A stretch of DNA of 64,000 nucleotides from Acinetobacter larvae (GCF_001704115.1 NZ_CP016895.1:2604001-2668000); one strand, 5' to 3'; counted from the stretch's first letter, positions 50,727 to 61,325 are shown. Notes: generated by a model from the letters alone, not told the origin. Made by a program: numbers and translations.

Positions 50727-51242
50727 TTAATCAAAAGTCAGTACAAAAGTGGCTGAAGAATTGGCTTTGCCAGCCGTTACATTGGCTCGGGTTGCAATAT
50801 AATTGGCAAAAAAATCTATCTTCGCTGTTTTCATATTTTTCAGATTTTCAACCGGTGCATAATCACCCATGGATAATAAATCCCGGTTTTTATCTAAGAT
50901 TTCAATCGCAACATTTTTCGCTCCCGAACTCGCATCCAGTGCTAAATAATTGCTATTGGTACTATCTTTAGGTCCTGCAAAAGAAACTTTTACGCTGTTG
51001 GTATTGCAGTCAAGTAAATGAATTGAAAATGGCATGGCACGGGTACGATCGCCAAGTTCTTTCATATTCTTAGTCGCCCATGTGCCTAAATTAACGCGCA
51101 TATTTTGACTCTGTGATGCAACAACACATGGACTTTCCACAATTTGAGCTTTAAGGCGTAAATTAATTTTAACCACAGGATCAGCCTGAAGGTGACTGCT
51201 ATAAAGCAATACGCCGAGTACCATTAATTTATAAAATTTCAT
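50727..51242 (-). CDS. minor fimbrial subunit
   Basis: 171 residues with a signal peptide to about LQA (residue 20). The mature protein has the pilin hallmarks: an N-terminal alternating donor strand (VVKINLRLKAQI), a Cys pair (SPCVVAS and LLDCNT) and the penultimate beta strand ATFVLTFD. It aligns with the major pilin at MPFSIHLLDC / VPFSIKLVDC. Position between usher and adhesin suggests an adaptor or tip subunit. Confidence 0.9.
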   Translation of the reverse strand: MKFYKLMVLGVLLYSSHLQADPVVKINLRLKAQIVESPCVVASQSQNMRVNLGTWATKNMKELGDRTRAMPFSIHLLDCNTNSVKVSFAGPKDSTNSNYLALDASSGAKNVAIEILDKNRDLLSMGDYAPVENLKNMKTAKIDFFANYIATRANVTAGKANSSATFVLTFD

Positions 51243-51295
51243 CTTAATACCTTAATTCATATTGATACGATGGCTAAATAACGCCTTATGCTTAC

Positions 51296-53878
51296 TTAAA
51301 TACAATTCAACTCGAGATTTGCGATTGAAGACTCGTACTCTTCTTGATCAAACTCATAAGATGCAATACAGCTGTCAGTTGCATCTGCTCCCCATGACAC
51401 CTGCAAGGTACCTTTTTGACCCAAGCCACTTAAATAAGCTTGTCCATCTGTACCCACCATGCCATTGATATTACTGTTCTGTTCAGTAACAGATGAAGCA
51501 TAAGGAACATAACTGCCATTGTGTTTAAGCGTAATCAAAGCACGTTGACCGATACGAGAATCAAAAACTGCTTTAACCACTGCGCCACGCATCGGAACTA
51601 GGTTTTTCACGTTTACATCAATTTCCGTTTTATCGTTAAAACTGTCTGCCACTAAGGCAACACGGTTTAGGCGATAATTCTCTGCATAAGGTAAAATCGC
51701 ATAGCCTTTACGGTTGGTATAAACGTTGTTAGAGTTTTCAATTTTGACATTGGCCGCACCATTGGTATCGATGAGAACATTGGTATCACCCAAAGACTGT
51801 CCTAAAGTAATACCACCGCGATGCAAAATCACGCCGCCAGATAAATCATAGTTGAGGCTTTTATTTTTGCCGTCATCGGTAAAGTTAAAACCAAGACCAC
51901 CGCTACCATAGCGTGTATCTAAGCGCACGGCCGCTGTACCGAATGCACCATTTTCATCATGATGACCATGTACCACGTTGTAGCTCAACTGACGATCATC
52001 TAATAAATTACCGTTAATACTGGTTTGTATTGAAGAACCACCATTCGAATCATGTACATAGTTGGTATTACTATAGATATCGTTTTTCACACGATCTTTA
52101 GATCCAAAGAAGGCATTTAACGGTATAGAAATACTTGCTGAAACTGTATTATTTTTATCATTGACAAGATTATAAGAATCTTGCAATGACCACGCTAAGT
52201 TATAACTAAAGTTCTTAAATGCTTTAGCATAACCAACCTGATAAGTTTTTGTAGATTTCGGCGCATTCCAATAGGTCTGATAGTTTATAGATGCATATAA
52301 TGATCCATAATCACGCAAGTCTTGAGTAACGTTAAAAAGAAAACGACCTTTTTTAGTAAAGTTCAAATTATAATAAGAACTCGGGTCATAATAACTATTC
52401 CCCATCTCATCAAATTTTTCGTCTAGTTCAAAACGCTCCATATTCTTATAGGCAACGTCATTTAAGGTATAGAATCCCTTAGTCGAATAACGATAACCCA
52501 GTAATTGGAATGTCGTACCTAATTGGTTCAATGATTTAGAATAAAGTAGGCGATACGACTGCCCTTTATAATCCTTGTCATCGGCTAAGGTACTGTTGGC
52601 ATGTGTCATATCAAAAGACAATGCCCCCCAGTTGCCCATATTCTTACCAAAACCTAATAAACCAGCTTGGTATTTTGAAGCGAGTTGGGTACCACCATAT
52701 AAGGTGAAACCTTGTGGCATGCCTCGGCTCATACTCGCTTGTACAAATACCGGTTTATTTTGCTCACGGTTACCACTACGGAATTCACCCGCAGTCACAT
52801 CGAACTTACTCCGACCTTCACGCAGTAAAACCGGTACGCCAGAATAAGGTACAACGAAGTTTTGCACTTCACCGCTCATACTCTCGACGGAAACATGCAA
52901 GTCACCACTATTTGACATAGACGATAAATCATCGATGACAAATGGTCCGGCATTAACGTTTGTTTGATAAACGGTATAACCATTTTGTTTAATGGTCACA
53001 ATACTCTTCGAACTGGCAATACCACGTACCACAGGCGCATAACCCTGCATACTAATCGGTAGCATGGCTTCAGAACTATATAATCTGACACCACGGAAAC
53101 CTACGCTGTCGAAGATATTATCGTGGGTATTACTGTCACCCAAGATCAGTTCACTCTTCAAAGGAACAATCGTTCTCTCAGCATAGGTCTGGATATTTGA
53201 CCATTTTGATGTGCTGGTATCTGAAGGTTTGTGGTGATAGTAATTATAAGAAGATAAATTCTTTATACGGAATCCAGCAACATTCAAACCAAAATCTAAT
53301 AATAGGAATTGGCTATTACTGTTGTCAGAATGACTACCATTAAAATTATAGTTTAATGTTGCCGCCGTAATCCCACGATCCCATTCAGATGGTGGAATAT
53401 AACCACGCGCATCACTCTTAATCCAGATTTGAGGAATACTCAAATCTAGACGTTGCAATGCAAAGTTATAAACGATTTCAGCTTCTGGTATATATTGTTT
53501 TACGTCTATGCAAGTCTCATTTTTTAATTCTTCATAATTGGGCAATTCATAATATTTCACCCCAACTAATGTCAGAAATTCGACATTAATACATGGAGCT
53601 AAACCACCTGAGACAGCGTCACTTTTATCTGTTTTTTGAAAATTAAGGTCTTTTGATAAAACAAAATCATCATTAACGTATACATTAACCTTATAGTTAC
53701 CAGGCATCTGGAAACCACTTTCGAAACTCGATAAATCGGCAACAACCGAACCTTCCGTATTTAACAATAAAGAAGGGTTAAAATAGTCGTCTGCATATAC
53801 AAAGCTACTAGATAGAATGTAAGTACATACAATAACTCGATGACCTATCTGTACATATTTCAAATTAGTCTTTGTCAT
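51296..53878 (-). CDS. fimbrial outer-membrane usher
   Basis: 860 residues, the normal usher length. Signal-like N-terminus, an N-terminal chaperone-binding domain (FNPSLLL...LSSFESGFQMPGNYKVNVYVN), the 24-strand barrel with plug (GYAPVVRGIASS near residue 288) and C-terminal domains with a Cys pair (DSCIASY and LELNCI). It secretes and assembles pilins in the outer membrane. 35 bp after the chaperone gene, as in other chaperone-usher operons. Confidence 0.96.
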   Translation of the reverse strand: MTKTNLKYVQIGHRVIVCTYILSSSFVYADDYFNPSLLLNTEGSVVADLSSFESGFQMPGNYKVNVYVNDDFVLSKDLNFQKTDKSDAVSGGLAPCINVEFLTLVGVKYYELPNYEELKNETCIDVKQYIPEAEIVYNFALQRLDLSIPQIWIKSDARGYIPPSEWDRGITAATLNYNFNGSHSDNSNSQFLLLDFGLNVAGFRIKNLSSYNYYHHKPSDTSTSKWSNIQTYAERTIVPLKSELILGDSNTHDNIFDSVGFRGVRLYSSEAMLPISMQGYAPVVRGIASSKSIVTIKQNGYTVYQTNVNAGPFVIDDLSSMSNSGDLHVSVESMSGEVQNFVVPYSGVPVLLREGRSKFDVTAGEFRSGNREQNKPVFVQASMSRGMPQGFTLYGGTQLASKYQAGLLGFGKNMGNWGALSFDMTHANSTLADDKDYKGQSYRLLYSKSLNQLGTTFQLLGYRYSTKGFYTLNDVAYKNMERFELDEKFDEMGNSYYDPSSYYNLNFTKKGRFLFNVTQDLRDYGSLYASINYQTYWNAPKSTKTYQVGYAKAFKNFSYNLAWSLQDSYNLVNDKNNTVSASISIPLNAFFGSKDRVKNDIYSNTNYVHDSNGGSSIQTSINGNLLDDRQLSYNVVHGHHDENGAFGTAAVRLDTRYGSGGLGFNFTDDGKNKSLNYDLSGGVILHRGGITLGQSLGDTNVLIDTNGAANVKIENSNNVYTNRKGYAILPYAENYRLNRVALVADSFNDKTEIDVNVKNLVPMRGAVVKAVFDSRIGQRALITLKHNGSYVPYASSVTEQNSNINGMVGTDGQAYLSGLGQKGTLQVSWGADATDSCIASYEFDQEEYESSIANLELNCI

Positions 53879-53913
53879 TTTAATTTCTCACGCAAACAAA
53901 TTATTGCTTGCTG

Positions 53914-54603
53914 TTATTGGATGCGTAATACTTTTTCGTCAGTAAAGGCGCCAAAATCATTAATGGTCTGAAAAGCGACTTGAGAACCCATTTTTTTAAG
54001 GGGTTTTTCTGAAAAAGGTTCTAACATTAAGTTATCTTGTTTGACACCATCTACACTGATATTGACCAGTGTCATAAAATATGGCGTTGGGTTTTTCAGT
54101 ACTGCTGTATTATTTACTACGCCAGCTGCTAACAAACTTGGAGCGTCCTCAATACGAATAGACAAATTTGCTGGACGACTCATCATTTTGATACGAGACA
54201 AAATAGCCAATTGCAATACGTTCGTTTCTTCAAGCTCAGCCTTACTTACAGATGGAATAGCTTGAACATTGAGGTAATATAAAGTTTCGCGATCTTGTGG
54301 AAGATTTTGGTTAGTATTGACCACACGCAGTGTATTTTCTGCTTTCGCTTCACTCACAAACATTGGCGGCGTTACGATGACACTTTTGGTTTTTTGTGCA
54401 GATGCATCTTCAACCCAAGCATTAATAAGATACCGTTTATCTAAGGTACTATTAACAACAGGCATCGAAGCTTGTTTTTGATCTTGATTATAAATTAGAC
54501 GTGTTGCACCCAGTGCAATACCACCCGAAGCATGAGAAATATTGGTTAAAACAATAGATGTAAGAGCGATACGAGTTACATATTGCATAATCAAACGTAG
54601 CAT
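53914..54603 (-). CDS. periplasmic fimbrial chaperone
   Basis: 229 residues from the ATG at 54603 with AGGGGAA upstream; Met6 at 54588 is possible. Signal peptide to about SHA. Two Ig-like domains: the G1 donor region (LQLAILSRIKMM), the conserved RLIYN start and the family motif YYLNVQAIP. The usual Arg/Lys pair that anchors subunit C-termini appears as R in TRLIYN and K in SRIKMM. It caps pilins by donor-strand complementation and delivers them to the usher. Confidence 0.93.
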   Translation of the reverse strand: MLRLIMQYVTRIALTSIVLTNISHASGGIALGATRLIYNQDQKQASMPVVNSTLDKRYLINAWVEDASAQKTKSVIVTPPMFVSEAKAENTLRVVNTNQNLPQDRETLYYLNVQAIPSVSKAELEETNVLQLAILSRIKMMSRPANLSIRIEDAPSLLAAGVVNNTAVLKNPTPYFMTLVNISVDGVKQDNLMLEPFSEKPLKKMGSQVAFQTINDFGAFTDEKVLRIQ

Positions 54604-54635
54604 GGTGTGGTTCCCCTAAAATTATAAAAATAAAA

Positions 54636-54666
54636 AACGATACTCCTCATGACGAGAAGTATCGTT
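54636..54666 (-). terminator. internal terminator/attenuator after the major pilin
   Basis: AACGATACT pairs with AGTATCGTT around an inner CTC/GAG stem; on the minus strand it is followed by TTTTATTTTTAT. It lies between the major pilin stop and the chaperone start and should keep most transcripts pilin-only. Confidence 0.85.
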
Positions 54667-54673
54667 GTATTAA

Positions 54674-55219
54674 TTATTCGTAGCTGATTACGAAGTTAGC
54701 ATCAGCATATGCTTGACCAGCAGTAGCTTTCTCAGCAGTTGATTTATAACGAGCAACGAAGTCGATTGTGTTGTTGCCATCGATCAACGCTTTAGGAGCA
54801 GAGAAAACAGTACCGTCTGGAGTTAAGATTTTGCCATTGTAGTCAGCAATTTCTACACCAACACCTGTTGCAGATACTGCATTATTAGAAGGACCTGAAT
54901 GGATTTTTAACAAAGTAGAATCAGTTGCATCTTGTGGACCAGTGAATGCAAATTGAGCAGTTTTAGATACAGCAGTATCACAATCTACTAATTTGATTGA
55001 AAATGGTACGTTTGGAGTGTATTGACCTGCTGCAGTGATATTTGCAGTACGGTGTTGACCTAACTGTACAGTTTGGTTCGCTGTATCAGAGCTTACAGCA
55101 CAAGCAGCGTTTACGAATTCACCAGCAAAGTGAACAGTACCACCGTTTACAATAGTAGCAGCATTTGCCAAACCACTTGTTAATAGAGCCGCGCCTGCAA
55201 CTAAAAGTACTTTTTTCAT
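54674..55219 (-). CDS. major fimbrial subunit (pilin)
   Basis: 181 residues from the ATG at 55219, with AGGTGAGAG upstream; an in-frame GTG at 55228 lies in the ribosome site and is rejected. Signal peptide ends SGLANA (about residue 20). The mature pilin has the donor strand (ATIVNGGTVHFAGEFVNA), Cys pair (NAACAVSS and LVDCDT) and the C-terminal beta-zipper motif ADANFVISYE. First gene of the operon with a downstream attenuator, fitting the shaft subunit made in excess. Confidence 0.94.
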   Translation of the reverse strand: MKKVLLVAGAALLTSGLANAATIVNGGTVHFAGEFVNAACAVSSDTANQTVQLGQHRTANITAAGQYTPNVPFSIKLVDCDTAVSKTAQFAFTGPQDATDSTLLKIHSGPSNNAVSATGVGVEIADYNGKILTPDGTVFSAPKALIDGNNTIDFVARYKSTAEKATAGQAYADANFVISYE

Positions 55220-56318
55220 ATCTCTCACCTGTAAAGATTTATCGTTAAATTTAAGTTTTCTAATTTATGTGAAAGGCTTTCTTAAAATTTATAAAGAAAG
55301 TGACGCCGATCACACTTTCCGCATTAAATGAAAATTTTTACCGGTGGTCAAATGGCTATATTGTCAAATTGTAGTTTTTTAAAAATTGCGAAAAAGCCAT
55401 TTTATTAAAGATATAGTATTGATTTTAAATGTTTTACTTAGATTAGACTTTCGCTATTTATTTTGTCAAAAAATACATAATGGTTCCAAAGAGACACAAA
55501 AGATTACAACAGTATTTTTAAGATTATCGCTCAAAGTTATTTTTTTAAACTATTTTTCATATACTTATCACAATTTAATTACTTTATACCTAAACAATAG
55601 GCTAAACACCCAATTACACAAAAATACTTATTTAGTTTTTATTAATAATAGGACAGCTTGCTCCAACATCATCATCAATACGACCATGATGAAAAGCGCT
55701 TAAAAGACATTTTTTAGTGTAATAACTCAAATTAATATCATTATATTTCAAACCATTATTATATATGTTTCGTTATTTATTTTTTCATATGGATTAAAAA
55801 TTTAGCAGCAATTTTAATTGACGCATTATTTATTAAGTTTATTTGAACAAATATCTAGATAAAGCAAATTGCTCAAAATACAACCAAAACCTTAATCAAG
55901 AATATATGAAGCAGATAATGACGTGTGTATAGCGACAAATATGCGCATTATTTATCCAAAAAGTAAAAATATTACGGCTTTATTACTGACAATATTTTAA
56001 GTGCTCTCATGATGTTTAAGTTTTTTGACAACAACAAAGCCCATTGCTCAACGCCAAAGTCAAATCGAACTCAAAATAAATACCCCCTAAACCATAAAAA
56101 CCACTGCGCTGTTATTCAACTGTATTGTTATTCATCCTCCATAACATACAGCAAATACAGTACAGTGGTTAAAACTGACTTTTATTGGCATATCATTTGT
56201 GGCGTTATTTATTCAAACATAAGCTCACATCAAGCAAAGAACCGCGGTGCTTTATAAAATAGCCCAATGACCAAGACTTGATTGCATCATGCTATTACAC
56301 ATCACGATTTAAATTGCA
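55220..56318. other. 1.1-kb AT-rich gap upstream of the fimbrial operon
   Basis: Very AT-rich; no gene is supportable. Two plus-strand frames (55386-55703 and 56009-56257) have random-looking Asn/Tyr/Leu-rich composition and no ribosome site. The fimbrial promoter must lie in the first few hundred bases. I found no long inverted repeats of the kind that border an invertible fimS switch. A small ACCACTG/CAGTGGT inverted pair near 56100 and 56163 is the only palindrome noted. Confidence 0.5.
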
Positions 56319-57281
56319 TCATTGTTTGGGATCACGCAGTTGCACCACTGCTTGATTATTTTTAAACAAAGCCTCATTTAAACAATTCAGCGCAGTTGGG
56401 ATAATCTGTTCAACCACTTGTGCAGCTTGTAAACCTAATTTTTCTCCCAAAGTCGGTCGACGGCGTGTTTGAATGACATAAACATCATGCTGTGGCAAAA
56501 GCCCCAATAAATATTCATCTGAAGTTTTTAATTGATCGACTAAATTAAGCTGCTGCGCATCTTGCCCATACCAATGCTCTCCTGTCGCAACTTTAGTTAC
56601 ATTGAGTTGCGGACGATACTTTTCTACAAAATGTTTAAAGAGCAGATGTGTCTGCTGCAATTCTTGTTCAAACTTTTCTTTGCCTTCTGCTGTATTTTCA
56701 CCAAACATGGTTACTGTACGTTTAAACTCTCCTGCGGTATATAGGTCATAATCTACATGATGCTCTTTGAGTAAACGATTAAAATTGGGAACCTGTGCCA
56801 CCACACCAATGGAACCCAATACCGCAAAAGGCGCAGCAATTAATTCAGTGCCTATACACGCCATCATATAACCACCACTGGTCGCTACTTTATCGACACA
56901 AATCGTCAAATGAAAACCAGCATCACGCAAACGAACCAGTTGTGCTGCTGCTAAGCCATAACCGTGAACCATCCCACCGGGACTTTCTAGGCGCAATACC
57001 ACACGATCACGCCCAGCTTTGGCCGTTGCCAAGATTAATGTTATTTCTTCGCGTAGATTTTCAACAGCCGAGGCTTGCACATCACCTTTAAAGTCTAATA
57101 CATAAATTTTTTGATTATTTTTTTTACGCGCACGGGCTTCTCTTGAAAGTTGTTGTGCAAGTTGTAAGAGTTCAAATTTAGATGCCGTTGCCTGTGCAAT
57201 TTTTTTTCTATGCTCATTCACTCTAGCATTGAGGTGGCTGATACGAATTTCCGCTGGTAATTTCGGTAAATGAAATAGCAT
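56319..57281 (-). CDS. sohB: S49-family peptidase, SohB-like
   Basis: 320 residues. The catalytic serine is in KVATSGGYMMA (near residue 140) and the lysine in EFKRTVTMFGENT (near residue 194), the Ser-Lys dyad of signal peptide peptidases. The preceding VLRLESPGGMVHGYGLA stretch is the S49 oxyanion loop. E. coli SohB is about 30 residues longer with an N-terminal membrane helix; here no membrane helix is visible before residue 60, so it may be cytoplasmic or start further upstream in another way. Stands alone. Confidence 0.85.
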   Translation of the reverse strand: MLFHLPKLPAEIRISHLNARVNEHRKKIAQATASKFELLQLAQQLSREARARKKNNQKIYVLDFKGDVQASAVENLREEITLILATAKAGRDRVVLRLESPGGMVHGYGLAAAQLVRLRDAGFHLTICVDKVATSGGYMMACIGTELIAAPFAVLGSIGVVAQVPNFNRLLKEHHVDYDLYTAGEFKRTVTMFGENTAEGKEKFEQELQQTHLLFKHFVEKYRPQLNVTKVATGEHWYGQDAQQLNLVDQLKTSDEYLLGLLPQHDVYVIQTRRRPTLGEKLGLQAAQVVEQIIPTALNCLNEALFKNNQAVVQLRDPKQ

Positions 57282-57390
57282 AAAGTCATTCTACTCTTGA
57301 TAAGATCTTATGTTTAACTCATAAGGTTATTTGCACTAAATTTCAATCTTTATTTTCAAAATCTTTACTTTTTTAAATAAAGCCATAAGA

Positions 57391-57413
57391 AAAGAGCCGT
57401 AAAACGGCTCTTT
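57391..57413 (-). terminator. intrinsic terminator of the pst operon
   Basis: AAAGAGCCGT pairs perfectly with ACGGCTCTTT across AAA. It follows pstB by about 110 bp on the minus strand and ends in a T-rich run. Confidence 0.85.
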
Positions 57414-57524
57414 AGCGCTTGAATTGATCATATAACAACAATGTAGTACCCAATCACTAAAACCAGCAAATTGTCATCCAGATCCTTAACCCAAATACTT
57501 AACCTAAATATTTAACCCAAATTC

Positions 57525-58442
57525 TTAACCAAAACGTCCAGTAATATACGCTTCTGTCAACTGATGTTCAGGCTGAGTAAATACTTTTTCCGTCGAGTTA
57601 ACTTCTATCAGATCGCCCAAATGAAAATAAGCAGTACGATCAGAAACACGTGCCGCTTGTTGCATCGAATGCGTCACGATGGCAATGGTATATTGTGTAG
57701 AAAGCTCAGAAATTAATTCCTCAACTTTGGCAGTTGCAATAGGGTCCAGTGCTGAACATGGCTCATCCATTAGGATCACTTCTGGGCTGACGGCAATAGT
57801 CCGCGCAATACACAAGCGTTGTTGCTGACCACCCGATAATCCAGTACCTGGTTGGTTCAAGCGATCTTTTACTTCATCCCATAAACCAGCTTTACGTAGA
57901 CTACTTTCTACAATTTCTTCTAAATCGTATTTATCGCGGGCCAGCCCATGTAATTTGGGACCATAGGCAACATTATCAAAAATTGATTTAGGAAAAGGAT
58001 TCGGTTTTTGGAAAACCATTCCCACTTGCGCACGCAATAAAACCACATCTAGACGCGGATCATAAATATCCTGATCATCCAACACCACCTTGCCCGTTAC
58101 CCGGCAAATATCGATGGTGTCATTCATACGGTTTAAGGTTCTTAAAAAAGTTGACTTACCGCAACCGGATGGACCGATAAAAGCAATGACTTCATTTTCA
58201 TAAATCTGTAAATCAATCCCTTTGATCGCTTCAGACTCACCATAATAAACATGTACATCTTCGGCACTGATTTTTACGGTTTGATTTTTTTCTTGCTTAC
58301 GTTGTGAAGTATTTTCAAATTGTGAAGCAAAGCTAGACGTTGTAGGGCGTGCTGTCGTTGCAGACCCTATAAATTGGGATTGTTCTTGATTCACGGATTT
58401 ATCCTGTTTTTTCGAACTTTGTAGATCAACAGTATCATTCAT
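57525..58442 (-). CDS. pstB: phosphate ABC transporter ATP-binding protein
   Basis: 305 residues from the ATG at 58442, with AGAGGGC upstream; a TTG further up is discounted. A Gln/Ser-rich N-terminal extension of about 55 residues precedes the ABC core: Walker [11 protein letters not shown]-loop [10 protein letters not shown], signature LSGGQQQR, Walker [15 protein letters not shown] and the switch His in VTHSMQQA. It powers the PstSCA high-affinity phosphate importer. Last gene of pstSCAB; phoU is not directly downstream. Confidence 0.97.
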   Translation of the reverse strand: MNDTVDLQSSKKQDKSVNQEQSQFIGSATTARPTTSSFASQFENTSQRKQEKNQTVKISAEDVHVYYGESEAIKGIDLQIYENEVIAFIGPSGCGKSTFLRTLNRMNDTIDICRVTGKVVLDDQDIYDPRLDVVLLRAQVGMVFQKPNPFPKSIFDNVAYGPKLHGLARDKYDLEEIVESSLRKAGLWDEVKDRLNQPGTGLSGGQQQRLCIARTIAVSPEVILMDEPCSALDPIATAKVEELISELSTQYTIAIVTHSMQQAARVSDRTAYFHLGDLIEVNSTEKVFTQPEHQLTEAYITGRFG

Positions 58443-58456
58443 AATAATGTGCCCTC

Positions 58457-59851
58457 TTACCAACGCACTTCAAATTTCTTACGCAGCCAAATCGCGAGAC
58501 TGTTTAAGCCAATCATTAAGGCCAGAAGCACAATAATGGCTGCTGCTGTACGACCTTCAAAGAAATTACGTAACTCATTACCTTGCCATAAAAATACTTG
58601 TACAGGTAATGCAGTAGATTGATCCAATGGTGTTGCCGGAACGTTGGCCACAAAGGCACTCATTCCAATCAACAATAATGGTGCCGTTTCACCGAGGGCT
58701 TGTGCGACCCCAATAATTGCACCCGTTAAAATACCGGGCAATGCCAAAGGCAAAACATGATGGAATATGGTTTGGACCCGAGATGCTCCCAACCCCAATG
58801 CCGCTTGGCGAATAGATGGTGGAACTGCTTTTAAAGATGCTCGTGTGGTAATAATTACCGTCGGTAAAGTCATTAAGCTCAAGACTAAACCACCAACTAA
58901 TGGTGCTGAAATTGGCATATGCATCCAACCAATAAAGATCGCAGCACCCAGCAGACCAAAGACAATAGATGGTACAGCAGCAAGGTTATTAATATTGACT
59001 TCAATCACGTCAGTAATCCAGCTTTTCTTGGCAAACTCTTCCAAGTACACTGCACTCGCCACCCCGATTGGGATCGAAATAAAGATGACGATTAGCATCA
59101 TAAATAACGAGCCCATAAACGCACCCGCCAAACCAGCCGTTGCTGGAGAACTTCGTGAGTCTGGATTGACAAATAACTGCGTGTTAAAGCTGTTTTGAAT
59201 AATATCTTTGGCATAGAGCTTATCGCTTAATTGGCGAATCTCTGGGCTCAGTTGCTGCTGTTGATCGGGTAAATCACGATCAATATTACCTGCTAACCAA
59301 ACATCGATATTGGCATCGGCAAGTAATTTCACCTGTTCAGTCTTACCCAATAATTTTGGATTCTTCAACAACATATCACGAATACGATAAGTCTCTGAAC
59401 TGGTATAAAGCTGATTTAATAAATCTTTGTCTGCACTCAGTGATGGATCTTTTTTGAGCATTGAATTTACAATGACTGCATCCCAGTCCACCATGCCCAT
59501 CTGCGTTTGCCAAGCAATATAACGCTCTTGGAACTGTGCAGGACTTTCACCTTTTGCAATCACTGGCTCTGGACCAGCATCAATGATTTTAGGATCAAAA
59601 TAAACCGGTACACTCAAGCTGGCTTGCCAAAAGGCAGGTAGCCCCTTGTACAAAATACTGCTAAATAAAATTGCAACAAATGCCAAGCCCAACATCACAG
59701 CACTAAAACCAAATGTTTTAAATAGTTTTTCTTTGCGATGACGAGAAGCCAAAGATTTTTCAATACGACTTAAACGTTGTTGTCTTAACTGTTCTGCACG
59801 TTGGGGATCAAATACATTTTGATCCACTGGCGATGTATTTGATGTATTCAT
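58457..59851 (-). CDS. pstA: phosphate ABC transporter permease PstA
   Basis: 464 residues, against about 296 in E. coli. A cytoplasmic Arg-rich start, then one hydrophobic segment, a long periplasmic-type insertion (about residues 85-230), then the canonical six-helix permease. The EAA loop [23 protein letters not shown] contacts PstB. The insertion is typical of the longer PstA of Acinetobacter and Pseudomonas, as far as I recall. Its ATG overlaps the pstC stop by four bases, so translation is coupled. Confidence 0.95.
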   Translation of the reverse strand: MNTSNTSPVDQNVFDPQRAEQLRQQRLSRIEKSLASRHRKEKLFKTFGFSAVMLGLAFVAILFSSILYKGLPAFWQASLSVPVYFDPKIIDAGPEPVIAKGESPAQFQERYIAWQTQMGMVDWDAVIVNSMLKKDPSLSADKDLLNQLYTSSETYRIRDMLLKNPKLLGKTEQVKLLADANIDVWLAGNIDRDLPDQQQQLSPEIRQLSDKLYAKDIIQNSFNTQLFVNPDSRSSPATAGLAGAFMGSLFMMLIVIFISIPIGVASAVYLEEFAKKSWITDVIEVNINNLAAVPSIVFGLLGAAIFIGWMHMPISAPLVGGLVLSLMTLPTVIITTRASLKAVPPSIRQAALGLGASRVQTIFHHVLPLALPGILTGAIIGVAQALGETAPLLLIGMSAFVANVPATPLDQSTALPVQVFLWQGNELRNFFEGRTAAAIIVLLALMIGLNSLAIWLRKKFEVRW

Positions 59852-61227
59852 TCGTATTGCTCTCGATATTTACGGACAATATAAAGTGCCACGATATTGA
59901 GTCCTAAAGTGATCACAAATAAAGTCAAGCCCAAGGCAAAGGCCACCAGTGCTTGTGGGCTGGCAAAGTCAGTATCACCTGTTAACTGGTTAACAATCGT
60001 AATGGTGACTGTTGATACAGCTTCTAATGGATTGACATGTAGCAGTGGGCTATTGCCTGCTGCCAGTACCACAATCATCGTCTCGCCAATAGCACGTGAT
60101 GCAGCCAATAAAAAGGCACCAATAATACCGGGCAAAGCTGCTGGCATCACCACACGGCGAATCGTTTCAGATTTGGTTGCACCTAAACCCAAAGAGCCAT
60201 CACGTAATGAACGTGGAACTTGTGTAATAATGTCGTCAGATAAAGAAGAAACAAATGGAATAATCATAATCCCCATGACAAAACCAGCAGTTAAAGCACT
60301 GGTGGCATTGATATTTAAACCAACCAACTGCCCCAGCTCTTTAAATACCGGTCCCATAATCATGAGTGCAAACACACCGTATACAATGGTTGGAATACCT
60401 GCCAAAATTTCGATGGTTGGTTTTGCCCAAGCCCGTAACCGTGGCGAAGCATATTCTGCTAAATAGATTGCAATCATTAAGCCTACTGGTACAGCAACCA
60501 CCAATGCGATGATACTGACCATCAAGGTACCCCACAGTAATGGTAATAACCCATAACTGCCTTCAGCACTTCCCGTTGTACTAAAGCCAGGGTTCCATTC
60601 GGTACCAAAGAAGAAATCCAATGGACTTACAAATTGGAAAAAGCGCATTGCTTCACTGAACATCGACATGACAATACCGATTGTGGTCAAAATCGCGACA
60701 CCAGAACACAGCGCCAAGGCAATATTGGTGACTTTCTCCACTTGATTACGCGCACGATATTGTTGACTAATACGATTTTTCGCCCAAACCAGCCCAGCCA
60801 ATGCAGCGCAGATCACCACAGCAACTTTGGCAAACAAACCAATGGTTTGATATTTCTTCAACTCCGCTGCCGCAGCCACTTCATAGGCTTGTGCTTGATC
60901 ACTGACACCAAAACCAGAGGCGATTGCTTTTACACGCTCAACCGCGACCTGTAAACCAGTTTGGTCTAATGAGCTCACCACAGATGCTGGAAAATTGTTG
61001 AGGACCATTTGTTTTAAGATATTCGGTTCAACCAAATTCCAAACGATCAGAATGAGTAATGCTGGGATACCGCACCATAAGGCAACCAAGGCACCATAAT
61101 AACCCGGGCGCGAATGTAAAATTGCTGAGTTCTTCCCTTTCCCCGCGATACTTCGACTTTTACGAAGCCCAATTTGATATGCGATTGCGATCAATGCCAG
61201 CAACACACCAATAAGTAGCAGATTCAT
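59848..61227 (-). CDS. pstC: phosphate ABC transporter permease PstC
   Basis: 459 residues, longer than E. coli PstC (319) through an N-terminal pair of helices and a periplasmic insertion (about residues 75-125). The EAA loop SLGLGATKSETIRRVVMPAALPG lies near residue 350, and the GIPTIVYGVFAL segment precedes it. Follows pstS after a 98-bp gap that contains a hairpin, and overlaps pstA by four bases. Confidence 0.95.
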   Translation of the reverse strand: MNLLLIGVLLALIAIAYQIGLRKSRSIAGKGKNSAILHSRPGYYGALVALWCGIPALLILIVWNLVEPNILKQMVLNNFPASVVSSLDQTGLQVAVERVKAIASGFGVSDQAQAYEVAAAAELKKYQTIGLFAKVAVVICAALAGLVWAKNRISQQYRARNQVEKVTNIALALCSGVAILTTIGIVMSMFSEAMRFFQFVSPLDFFFGTEWNPGFSTTGSAEGSYGLLPLLWGTLMVSIIALVVAVPVGLMIAIYLAEYASPRLRAWAKPTIEILAGIPTIVYGVFALMIMGPVFKELGQLVGLNINATSALTAGFVMGIMIIPFVSSLSDDIITQVPRSLRDGSLGLGATKSETIRRVVMPAALPGIIGAFLLAASRAIGETMIVVLAAGNSPLLHVNPLEAVSTVTITIVNQLTGDTDFASPQALVAFALGLTLFVITLGLNIVALYIVRKYREQYE

Positions 61228-61281
61228 GTATTCTCCATCGCGTTTTTTCGATACCGCATTGAAAAAACCCGCTTAGCACAA

Positions 61282-61313
61282 AAGACTGATGATAGGTCAC
61301 TATCATCAGTCTT
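61282..61313 (-). terminator. hairpin between pstS and pstC (attenuator)
   Basis: A perfect 13-bp inverted repeat AAGACTGATGATA/TATCATCAGTCTT with a GGTCAC loop lies directly after the pstS stop. On the minus strand it is followed by TTGTGC, a weak T-tract, so partial termination or 3'-end protection of pstS is likely. Confidence 0.75.
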
Positions 61314-61325
61314 GATTTAATACCG

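Noticed and set aside
55386..55703. 105-codon plus-strand frame upstream of the fimbriae
   Set aside because: Composition is that of random AT-rich DNA and no ribosome site precedes it.
56009..56257. 82-codon plus-strand frame
   Set aside because: As above; low-complexity AT-rich DNA without coding signs.
55220..56318. Invertible fimS-like switch
   Set aside because: No long inverted repeats or nearby site-specific recombinase gene found by eye.
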